Part shown: positions 24,613 through 31,807 of the stretch, piece after piece
How positions within the stretch are numbered: the first letter of the stretch is position 1
Layout of the letters: each line of letters opens with the position of its first letter
Assembly (NCBI RefSeq): GCF_000423885.1
Contig: NZ_AUIV01000029.1
Coordinates: 1 to 36,212 of the forward strand
DNA: 36,212 nt
Direction of reading: 5' to 3'
From: Thermomonas fusca DSM 15424
Lineage (GTDB): Bacteria; Pseudomonadota; Gammaproteobacteria; Xanthomonadales; Xanthomonadaceae
Translations under genes and position numbers: made by a program
Notes under the pieces: generated by a model
The model's input: the letters and a program-made list of their open reading frames with translations, nothing else
Databases searched by the model: none
What the model was told of the DNA's origin: nothing

Positions 24613-25900
24613 CAGCCTCAATAGGAACGTGGATCCGATCCTTCGCCACCACTACGCCATCTTTTACGCAATAGCATTCGACAACGTGATCTCCGCGGAA
24701 ACTGGTCTCTTCATTCTTATCTAGATGCCCGCCATCGAGAACGATCTGGCCGCGTATGCAGTTGCGCTTCTCGGCTTCGCCCCCCCGGTTTAGCACCCTC
24801 CAATAGATTTTGTAGGGCGCTCTAACCGAAAGGTCCTTTACCCAGAAGTGCAGCTTCTTACTTGATTTCAGGGGGATGTGTCTGAGCAGCATGTCGCTCA
24901 GGAAAAACTTGCGAAAACCGTTCTGCTTGACCTCACAATCGAGCTTCAGATGGCCTCGAATGTCAACCGAGAACTTGTCTTCAATGAACTCTTCGGTATT
25001 GTCCCAAGTGGGAGATGTAAAGGCTTTCTCCACCTTTCCTCCTGCAGATGGAAACGGTCTCCCATAGACGCCCTTCCACTTTTCGTTGACGTTAGTCTGG
25101 CCTTCAGCACTGATCGCCTGTATGCAAAGATCGTACGCCTTCCTGGCCTTTCGCTGAAACTTCTTCTTGACTCTGACACGCTGCCGGCTACCTGGGGCGG
25201 CGTATTCGTCTTGGTCTGGCTGGTCGGAGAGAAACTTGAAGAAGTCCCGACTCAACTCGTCGTAGTAGAGGAAACTCTTTGTGTCGTACGCCGTCGTCGA
25301 ATTGAGGAAATTATAGGCGAGAGTGTCAATTAGCAGTCCACCCATTGAAACTCCATGCTTATTCTTCCAAGCTCGTACCATCTTGCACAAACGGCGCAGG
25401 TTGGCGTTCTTGGCGACATCCATGTCGGCAACCGCCTTCATCTCTTCCCTTGGCTTCGTGATCTTCCAACTGCCACCGTTCTTGGTGTCCGGGTACTTGT
25501 AGCTTTGGTCGTCCTGTTCGAAGACAGGCTGTACTTCGACGTGGAAATTCGTGTAGGTCACGGTGACGACGAGCCGGTCAACGCGAACTTGGGTCGTTGG
25601 ATAGCGATTAAGAATCGCCTCCTTCGCATCCTGAAGCAGTTTCAACTGTCCCCCAGAATTGTTGTAATCCTCCCACTTCGACTTGGGCATGATGTAGAGA
25701 ATGTCCAAGTCCGAAATTCCGTTAATGCCAGTCCTACGCCCAAAGGAACCGACTTGGAGCGTATTTGCCTCTCTAGACTCCGTATCACGGAATTGCTTAT
25801 TGAGCGCGCAGGTCAGCTCACCATAGCGGGCACTTATGGTTTCTGTGTTGGTAATCGCCAGATTGCCAAGGAACTCGGAGAACATTTCTGCTACGGTCAT
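24593..25900 (-). CDS. CD-NTase (SMODS nucleotidyltransferase) with C-terminal sensor domain
   Basis: I choose the ATG at 25900, which has GAGG five bases upstream and gives 435 residues; the frame is open 17 codons further. The nucleotidyltransferase core has the helix-turn G51-S52 in VGSFGRRTG, the metal-binding pair D64 and D66 in SDLDILYIMP, and a third acid E122 in FHVEVQPVF. A helical OAS1-C-like segment follows, then a beta-rich domain (about 325-430, VDIRGHLKLD, FLSDMLLRHIPLKSSKKLHFWVKDL kept here only in part) that resembles the AGS-C sensor domain of CD-NTases. It should make a cyclic di- or oligonucleotide when phage is sensed. No Cap2/Cap3 or HORMA/TRIP13 genes are adjacent, as in short type I CBASS. 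Confidence 0.9.
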   Translation of the reverse strand: MTVAEMFSEFLGNLAITNTETISARYGELTCALNKQFRDTESREANTLQVGSFGRRTGINGISDLDILYIMPKSKWEDYNNSGGQLKLLQDAKEAILNRYPTTQVRVDRLVVTVTYTNFHVEVQPVFEQDDQSYKYPDTKNGGSWKITKPREEMKAVADMDVAKNANLRRLCKMVRAWKNKHGVSMGGLLIDTLAYNFLNSTTAYDTKSFLYYDELSRDFFKFLSDQPDQDEYAAPGSRQRVRVKKKFQRKARKAYDLCIQAISAEGQTNVNEKWKGVYGRPFPSAGGKVEKAFTSPTWDNTEEFIEDKFSVDIRGHLKLDCEVKQNGFRKFFLSDMLLRHIPLKSSKKLHFWVKDLSVRAPYKIYWRVLNRGGEAEKRNCIRGQIVLDGGHLDKNEETSFRGDHVVECYCVKDGVVVAKDRIHVPIEADASDYD

Positions 25901-26212
25901 CGCATCCTCATCGCAATAAGTACTTCCAGCGCCACCCGGCTTTACCGTCATTGGTTCCTATGAGCGTCATCGCCTGGATCTTTTCTTCAGGGCAGCTTCG
26001 TTGATCGGCGTCTCTTCGCCTGAGACGGTGCTCTCGCAGCGTCATTCGAATGAAGTTCCCGATGTCTCTCAGGCAAATTCTGAAGGCGTGCGATGTCGAG
26101 GGGGGAGGAGTTGAGGCGGAGTGCTCGGTTGCCCCCCGACATGGAGACGCAGGCTGACGGTGCTGTACCACGCGCTTGAGATTACGACGGCGGTGAATGT
26201 TCAGACCGGGCT
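25901..26212. other. Intergenic stretch upstream of the CD-NTase gene
   Basis: About 310 bases separate the PLD-like gene from the CD-NTase. No convincing gene is present. On the minus strand a 51-codon frame (26142 to 25987, starting MSGGNRALRLNS) is open but has no ribosome binding site or known motif. The stretch holds an inverted repeat at 26093-26142. The promoter of the CD-NTase-SLATT pair is expected here, but I cannot point to clear -35 and -10 boxes. Confidence 0.45.
26093..26142. repeat. Long-arm inverted repeat (11 paired bases, 26-base loop)
   Basis: The left arm ATGTCG-A-GGGGGG (26093-26105) pairs with CCCCCCGACAT (26132-26142), with a single unpaired A. There is no following T-run, so it does not look like an ordinary terminator. 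It could be an operator or a structured leader of the CD-NTase mRNA. Confidence 0.5.
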
Positions 26213-27133
26213 CTAATACCCTATCAGGAACCGCCATCGCGGGGGGCTCGACGCCGGATCGAACCGCCTTTGAACTGCGTCCTTATCGCTACGGCCAAGG
26301 CGCGACCAGACTGCCAGGTCGTTCGGCCTGTTGGTCACATCGAAGCCCGCAGAAGCATTTATCCCGATGACATCCGCAATCATGAAGCGGTCATGGAACT
26401 CGCTCCAGATAAAAACTTCCGCAACCAACCCGCACGCCTTCAGCTGCGAGCCCAAATCGGAAAAGGCTCGCCGCCAATAGGGCTCATCGGGGGTTACGTG
26501 CTGTGGAAGCCCCTTGTTGAAGCTGCGATGGAGTTCAATCTTCGGCTTTGGGTCTCTGCTCGCCAATGGGGTAAGCAGCTGGTGAAGTTGTCCGTATCCC
26601 TGACTAGACGGATCGAGGTACGGATCGATGAACATGAAGGAATTGGCCTGCGGTAGAACACGACCCAAGACCCTCAGATAGTCCAACGTCTTGCGATCCA
26701 CAGAAACGGTTGGGCTACGGCCTTGCCACCATGGGGTGGCTGTAAGCCGTTCAATGGACGCCACTTCGTTCTGGTTGAACTCTTGCTTTGTACCGTGACC
26801 GACGATGATCCCCGTCAATGCATCAACCGCGTTAGTCCCTAAAGCTTCATTGCACCAGTCAGTCGTGGATACAGGCTCCTGTTGGGCCTGTCTCGGGAAC
26901 CTCCTGAGCCGGTTCCCTTGTACTAACTTTCTGATCAGCTCCCTGCTGAGCCTGTGGAGGCTCCCCGCGTTATCGAGGCAGTACTTGCGCCACCCCCCAT
27001 CCGCCAGATCGCGTACCAATGCTTCCTGCAAGATCGGCTCGCGCAGAAATGGAAGGTACGCGTCAATCAAGGCCGCATTTGAGTAAGCGGTCGGGTCGAA
27101 AATATCCGGGACGAGGACATACTCGTCAAGCAT
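26213..27133 (-). CDS. PLD-like family protein, putative partner of the DUF3696 ATPase
   Basis: A 306-residue protein. The N-terminal 140 residues are helical and unfamiliar. The C-terminal part has FIDPYLDP (168-175) and FHDRFMIAD (246-254), which fit a phospholipase-D-like fold with an HxR(x)4D variant (H247, R249, D254) of the HxK(x)4D motif, followed by NASAGFDVTN. Only one such motif is present, so the enzyme would need to dimerise, or the replaced lysine may make it a non-catalytic binding protein. The gene begins inside the last eight bases of the ATPase gene, so the two are made together. It ends the restriction operon. The assignment is by motif only. Confidence 0.6.
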   Translation of the reverse strand: MLDEYVLVPDIFDPTAYSNAALIDAYLPFLREPILQEALVRDLADGGWRKYCLDNAGSLHRLSRELIRKLVQGNRLRRFPRQAQQEPVSTTDWCNEALGTNAVDALTGIIVGHGTKQEFNQNEVASIERLTATPWWQGRSPTVSVDRKTLDYLRVLGRVLPQANSFMFIDPYLDPSSQGYGQLHQLLTPLASRDPKPKIELHRSFNKGLPQHVTPDEPYWRRAFSDLGSQLKACGLVAEVFIWSEFHDRFMIADVIGINASAGFDVTNRPNDLAVWSRLGRSDKDAVQRRFDPASSPPRWRFLIGY

Positions 27134-28949
27134 CTCCGATCTGCTCCCTGAGCCCCTCTTCGAAGAAGCCGCCAGGCCAGGACTTCACAAGCTCACCCAA
27201 CTCATTGAGCGGCATCTCTCGGACAATGCTGCGTGTTCCATTTGGCTCGACGTAGAGAACCGAAATGTCGTCTGGTGTAATCGGTGGCAGCCCCGTTTCT
27301 CTCCCCTGATGGGTTTCACGCATACGCCGCATGAATCGAAGGATTAGGTGCTCACTGTGCGTTTCGAGGATGAAAGTGTTTCTCCGCTCACCAAGAGCGG
27401 ATTGAATAAAAACGTCACCGAGCTCAGCCTGCAAAGAAGGATGCAAGTGGATCTCTGGCTGCTCCATCGCCAATAGCTTCCCCCGGGAAGCGTAAGCCAT
27501 CACCAGGACTGGGAGCACCTGGGAAATACCGATACCAACATCCCGGTGAGTGACAGCGGTTTTGCTCCGCATATCCATCAACACAAGCTCGTTGACGCGA
27601 TCGATGCGCCCATCGATCACTGCGTTGTCTACCAATAGGTCGCTGTAGTTCTCGAAATCGTCTTTGATTGCCGACTCGATGGACTCGCCCTCGACCTCTT
27701 CGCCTCCGAACTCCCACGAGTCACTCGCTTCGAGTTGAATGTCACGAACCTGTTCCAGGTTCACAAGCTCCTTGATCCGAAGCTCGTACGGCGTCTTGAG
27801 CTTGTCCGACCCTAACCAGGCATTTACGGCTTTCCGGACATCACTGTTCCGACGCACCACGTCCCATGCGTAGCCACCACCGGCGTACCAGTTGTTGTCC
27901 TCATGCTCTGAATGCGTTAGGTGCCTCGCTGGAAATGAGCGAAGTGGTCCCAAGTACTGAAGCTGATTCAGTTCCCAAGCGAATACATCTGCAATACCTT
28001 TGATGAGGTCATTCAGTGTTTTCGGCAGCCAGAATGCCAAGGCCTTACTGACTTCACTCTCTACCGATGAATCCGCTTCCGAGATCACCACGCTCGACGG
28101 CAGAAAGTGATCTACCTGAACTTCGATGCGGGACAATAGAGCACCAAGCGCCTCATCGACTTCTCGTTTCCGCTCGCGCAATGCAAACGTACTAGTCTCG
28201 ACAATGGCCTCAATGATCTGACTGAGCACACCGTGGTCACTATTCAATCGGTCGATACGTAGGGTCTGGAGTGCTCTTTCCCCGATCTCACCCTCGCGCT
28301 TCTTGACTTCGTCCTTGACTATTGCAGCCACTTCTTCGCGAGTGATCCCCGCCGCTGACGCATCCTCCAGAATTCTGTTTATTGCCTGAGGAAGATCCGC
28401 ATCGATGTCACGCCATAAATCCGAGCTAAACCTTGCGGAATCTGAATCCGCAGGTCGACGACTCATTCGCAGTAATTCAACGTCGTCAACAAGAATCTCC
28501 ATCGTGCTGATGTGTGGCTCCGCACCCTTGAGCGGTCTTCCTTCGTTATCGAGTTCCATCCCAAGAGTGACGATCAGCGCAACTTCATTGACGCCAGACA
28601 GCAATTGCTTCAGTTGCTGATAGCGAGGCACGGCACCCAGCTCGGAAACGTTGAGTACCGCGCCCCACTCGACGCCCTTATCTAGCTGACCGCGGTGAAC
28701 GAACTGACGGTATCCCCCCAGGTCAATGGCACTTCCGCCAACCTCGGTATGACGTACATCTAGCCTCGCACGCCCCGGCTTCTTGCGTCCGAACTCCGCC
28801 TCGTGCGCCAATGCAAGGCTGTGAATGAAACTGGACTTGCCGGCACTGTTGGGGCCGAACACCAGAGTAATTGGTTTGATAGGTATGGTTTGTGTATCGG
28901 CAAAAGCCTTGAAGTTGCCTACACGCAAGGCTTTTAGGCGGCGACTCAT
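27126..28949 (-). CDS. AAA/ABC-type ATPase with C-terminal DUF3696
   Basis: A 607-residue ATPase of the SMC/RecF-like, OLD-related type. Walker A GPNSAGKSS lies at 32-40, the middle is long and partly coiled, and Walker B LLAMEQPEIHLHP begins at about 492 (Gln where many relatives have Glu). A switch histidine follows in ETHSEHLILR (529-). The end WPGGFFEE (591-598) is the hallmark of DUF3696. No TOPRIM nuclease domain is seen, unlike OLD or GajA. It overlaps hsdS by four bases upstream and the PLD-like gene by eight downstream. In this setting it is likely an ATP-driven sensor or loader for a defence nuclease, which is inference. Confidence 0.85.
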   Translation of the reverse strand: MSRRLKALRVGNFKAFADTQTIPIKPITLVFGPNSAGKSSFIHSLALAHEAEFGRKKPGRARLDVRHTEVGGSAIDLGGYRQFVHRGQLDKGVEWGAVLNVSELGAVPRYQQLKQLLSGVNEVALIVTLGMELDNEGRPLKGAEPHISTMEILVDDVELLRMSRRPADSDSARFSSDLWRDIDADLPQAINRILEDASAAGITREEVAAIVKDEVKKREGEIGERALQTLRIDRLNSDHGVLSQIIEAIVETSTFALRERKREVDEALGALLSRIEVQVDHFLPSSVVISEADSSVESEVSKALAFWLPKTLNDLIKGIADVFAWELNQLQYLGPLRSFPARHLTHSEHEDNNWYAGGGYAWDVVRRNSDVRKAVNAWLGSDKLKTPYELRIKELVNLEQVRDIQLEASDSWEFGGEEVEGESIESAIKDDFENYSDLLVDNAVIDGRIDRVNELVLMDMRSKTAVTHRDVGIGISQVLPVLVMAYASRGKLLAMEQPEIHLHPSLQAELGDVFIQSALGERRNTFILETHSEHLILRFMRRMRETHQGRETGLPPITPDDISVLYVEPNGTRSIVREMPLNELGELVKSWPGGFFEEGLREQIGDA

Positions 28950-30136
28950 GCTGCAATCTCCTTCGGCGTAGGCAGGTTCAACGTCTTCGCCTGCTGCTGC
29001 ATTTCAGTCAGCAATTCCTGCATGTGCGCTTGTCGCCACTTGGCGGTGAGATCGCCTGAGAACGCCTTGTGCATTAGCGCCGAAAACAGCTTCTCGACGT
29101 CATGCGCAGCATCGTCCAGTGCGGACAACTGTGCCATGAAACTCTCGGCTTTTGTTGCGTAGTTCGTCTGTAATGCTTCATCCGGGCAAATGAAGGACTT
29201 TTCCTTGAGGAACTTGAAGTGCCGACTGTATCCAGCACTTGGTATATCAAGCATTTGACAATGCCAGTATGCAAAGAGGGGGTTGAAGCCTTCTTTCGAT
29301 GTCAGTACACGCACACCGTCAGCACCAAGCACGAAGGGATGATCCACGAACTTGAAGATGCGGGTGTGGTCGCCAAATACTACGGCTGGAAATTCACCCT
29401 TGTAGAGAAGTGATTCGTCATCGGTATAACCGGCGACTTGCGATTGGCCTTGATCAATTACGGCTATAGCGCCAGACTCCTGAAACTGCTTGGATTGCAG
29501 CTTCGCATTGCCTGCCGTAGTGTCACGAAATGCCTCGTCGAAGGGTTTGACCGTCCACCCCATCGGATTCGCCACCGGATCGCCGAACATCTTAAGGAAC
29601 AACGCCGGCAAGATGCGAGCGACCTTGTCATCTGCCGTACGGCGTAGACGACGCAAAGCATCGGCCTGGTCGAGCAATTCGACAATGCGGTGCTGTTCGC
29701 TCAACGGTGGCACTGGAATGCCCAGCTTTTCGAAGTTCCCCTTACTGAGAATTGGAACAACGGCGTTATTTGCAGCAGCAGTCAGCTGCTCAGTCGTCCG
29801 CATAAACCAATACATCACAAATCGCGGATTCAACGCATCACCACAAATCGCTGAATTGATTTGCTGATTGGTAGCAAGCTCAGTACCAGCGATCCCAACT
29901 CGTCCAATTGAGCCAATGCAGCAAACCATCACTGCATCCTTCGGGAGAAGCCGCGCTCGCTTTGCACCTTGCATCGATAAAGATTCAGCCGTAGAAACAA
30001 CTGGCTCGGTTTCACCGAGCTCAGGTGGCTTCACCCACGGAAAATCTGTACCGTAATTCTCTTCGTCACTCTTGGGAGGCGTGTTACCCGTGACGACCTG
30101 AGCAACAGACTTGATTGGCATCACTGGCCAAGTCAT
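28946..30136 (-). CDS. hsdS: Type I restriction-modification specificity subunit HsdS
   Basis: A 396-residue protein with two target-recognition domains (about 1-140 and 190-335), each followed by a conserved helical spacer: IPVPPLSEQHRIVELLDQAD after the first, and a helical region ending AFSGDLTAKWR after the second. The two halves define the two parts of the split DNA target; the target itself cannot be read from sequence. It holds HsdM and HsdR together and gives them specificity. It overlaps hsdM and the ATPase gene by four bases each, so all are coupled. Composition is lower in GC than hsdR and hsdM, as expected for domains that are often exchanged. Confidence 0.92.
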   Translation of the reverse strand: MTWPVMPIKSVAQVVTGNTPPKSDEENYGTDFPWVKPPELGETEPVVSTAESLSMQGAKRARLLPKDAVMVCCIGSIGRVGIAGTELATNQQINSAICGDALNPRFVMYWFMRTTEQLTAAANNAVVPILSKGNFEKLGIPVPPLSEQHRIVELLDQADALRRLRRTADDKVARILPALFLKMFGDPVANPMGWTVKPFDEAFRDTTAGNAKLQSKQFQESGAIAVIDQGQSQVAGYTDDESLLYKGEFPAVVFGDHTRIFKFVDHPFVLGADGVRVLTSKEGFNPLFAYWHCQMLDIPSAGYSRHFKFLKEKSFICPDEALQTNYATKAESFMAQLSALDDAAHDVEKLFSALMHKAFSGDLTAKWRQAHMQELLTEMQQQAKTLNLPTPKEIAA

Positions 30137-31776
30137 TCCGCCAACTCCGCTTTCAGCTTTTCGAGGCCAGTGACGATCTTCTTGTAATCGATCAACACCT
30201 CGGACACTAGTTCAAGCGGGTCCTCATCAGAAGGCGCTTCGGCAATCCGCGGCTTCCACTGCCCCGCGCCCAGGTGGTAGCCGCCCTCAGCCAAGCGCTC
30301 TGTGGTCAGCCACCAACTGCTCGGCTCATCGCTACCCGCTTCCAGCAAGGTACCCGCTTCAACGCCGGGGACCGATGCGAAGCTATTGGTCTTGTACGCC
30401 TTCCATGCCTCAAGCAAGGACGGAATGTCGTTTTTGTCCGGCGTTTCCACACGGCCGCCGCCAGCAATCCTGTCCGGATCGAAACCGTCATTGCGGATTT
30501 CATAGAACCACACCTTATCCAGACGCTTCGCCTTGTCGGACAGTGGTTTGCGGAACACGAGCACCGCCGTCTTCACCCCCGCATAGGGCTTGAACACGCC
30601 CGCCGGCAAGCTGACCACCGCCAGCAGGTCGAAGTCCTCCACCAGTCGCTTGCGCAGTTCCACCTGTGCACCCGTGCTGCCGAACAGCAAGCCTTCCGGC
30701 ACCACCACGGCGCAACGTCCACCCGGTGCCAGGTGTTGCATCATCAACGACAGGAACAGCAGTTCGCTCTTCTTGCTGTTGGTCGGCAAGTCGGAACGAA
30801 TCGAATCCTTGGGCAACTGACCTGCAAACGGAGGATTGGCGAGGATTACCTTGTACTTGCGACGCAGGTCGTCTTCGTTCAGCCCGCCCATGTCCGAAAG
30901 CGCATTGGCGCGCTTCAGCTTGGCGTGACGGATGCCGTGCAGGACCAGGTTCATCATGGCGATACGCACCATTTGCCGCGACACGTCGGTGCCGTACACA
31001 CTGGATTCCAGCACGTTCCAATCCGGGATCTTCTCGCCCGCGCCCTTACGGTAGGTCTGAAGGCGCGGCATTTCGGCCTTGAGCTCGGCCAGGGTCTTGC
31101 CCTTCTTTTCCAGCCAGTCCTCGCCGTAGATCGGGTATTCGCTGACGTGATCGGAGTACTTGGCCAGCAGAAAGTCCACGGCGTCGATCAGGAACCCTGC
31201 CGTGCCGCAGGCCGGGTCGAACAGGGTGTCGCCAATGTCCGGATCGGCCATTTCGACCATGAACGCGCGGATCTGCCGCGGGGTGCGGAACTGGCCGTTG
31301 AGTGAACTCGACCCAAGATGGGTGAGCATGTACTCGAAGATGTCGCCCTTGACGTCCGGCCCAAGCTTGGTGAACTCGAAGCCGTCGATCTCGTCGACTA
31401 CTTCCTTCAGTACGTTCGGGTCGACGATTTCCAGCACGGCATCGCGGAAGTAGTCGGCCACCTCCGGCTCGTCCTTGGCCAGGGACGCCATGTAAGGGAA
31501 CACTTCGTCACGAATGAAATCGCGCAGTTCGTTTCCGCTCTTGAAGCGCCACTTACTCCAGCGATAGCGCTCGGATTGCGCCGGGAACAGCGGCTTGGCG
31601 TTGCCGCCGTCCGCACCCAGCCGGGCGCGCAACTCGCGCTGGTTCTCTTCCTCATCCAGCAGTTTGAGGAAGATCAGGTAGGAAATCTGCTCGATGTAGG
31701 TAACTGGATTAGTTACGCCACCAGCCCAAAGGACGTCGGTGATGTGGTCAAGTTTGCGGCGGAGCTTGTTGTCCAT
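30133..31776 (-). CDS. hsdM: Type I restriction-modification DNA methyltransferase HsdM
   Basis: A 547-residue N6-adenine methyltransferase. An N-terminal helical HsdM_N domain (about 1-140) is followed by the SAM site FDPACGTAGFL (186-196) and the catalytic NPPF motif at 314-317 in VILANPPFAGQ. A coiled C-terminal region contacts HsdS. It methylates the host target to protect it from HsdR. It lies 31 bases downstream of hsdR and overlaps hsdS by four bases. All motifs are intact. Confidence 0.95.
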   Translation of the reverse strand: MDNKLRRKLDHITDVLWAGGVTNPVTYIEQISYLIFLKLLDEEENQRELRARLGADGGNAKPLFPAQSERYRWSKWRFKSGNELRDFIRDEVFPYMASLAKDEPEVADYFRDAVLEIVDPNVLKEVVDEIDGFEFTKLGPDVKGDIFEYMLTHLGSSSLNGQFRTPRQIRAFMVEMADPDIGDTLFDPACGTAGFLIDAVDFLLAKYSDHVSEYPIYGEDWLEKKGKTLAELKAEMPRLQTYRKGAGEKIPDWNVLESSVYGTDVSRQMVRIAMMNLVLHGIRHAKLKRANALSDMGGLNEDDLRRKYKVILANPPFAGQLPKDSIRSDLPTNSKKSELLFLSLMMQHLAPGGRCAVVVPEGLLFGSTGAQVELRKRLVEDFDLLAVVSLPAGVFKPYAGVKTAVLVFRKPLSDKAKRLDKVWFYEIRNDGFDPDRIAGGGRVETPDKNDIPSLLEAWKAYKTNSFASVPGVEAGTLLEAGSDEPSSWWLTTERLAEGGYHLGAGQWKPRIAEAPSDEDPLELVSEVLIDYKKIVTGLEKLKAELAE

Positions 31777-31807
31777 TGGTTCTTCTTGTCTGGTTCAGGC
31801 CGTCCAG

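Noticed and set aside
25987..26142. Leftward 51-codon frame upstream of the CD-NTase gene
   Set aside because: It has no ribosome binding site and no recognisable motif, and its start lies in the arm of an inverted repeat; it is noted in the intergenic entry only.
25908..26237. Leftward 109-codon frame between the PLD-like and CD-NTase genes
   Set aside because: Its composition is shadow-like (Arg/Pro/Ser rich), it overlaps the end of the PLD-like gene, and it has no motif.
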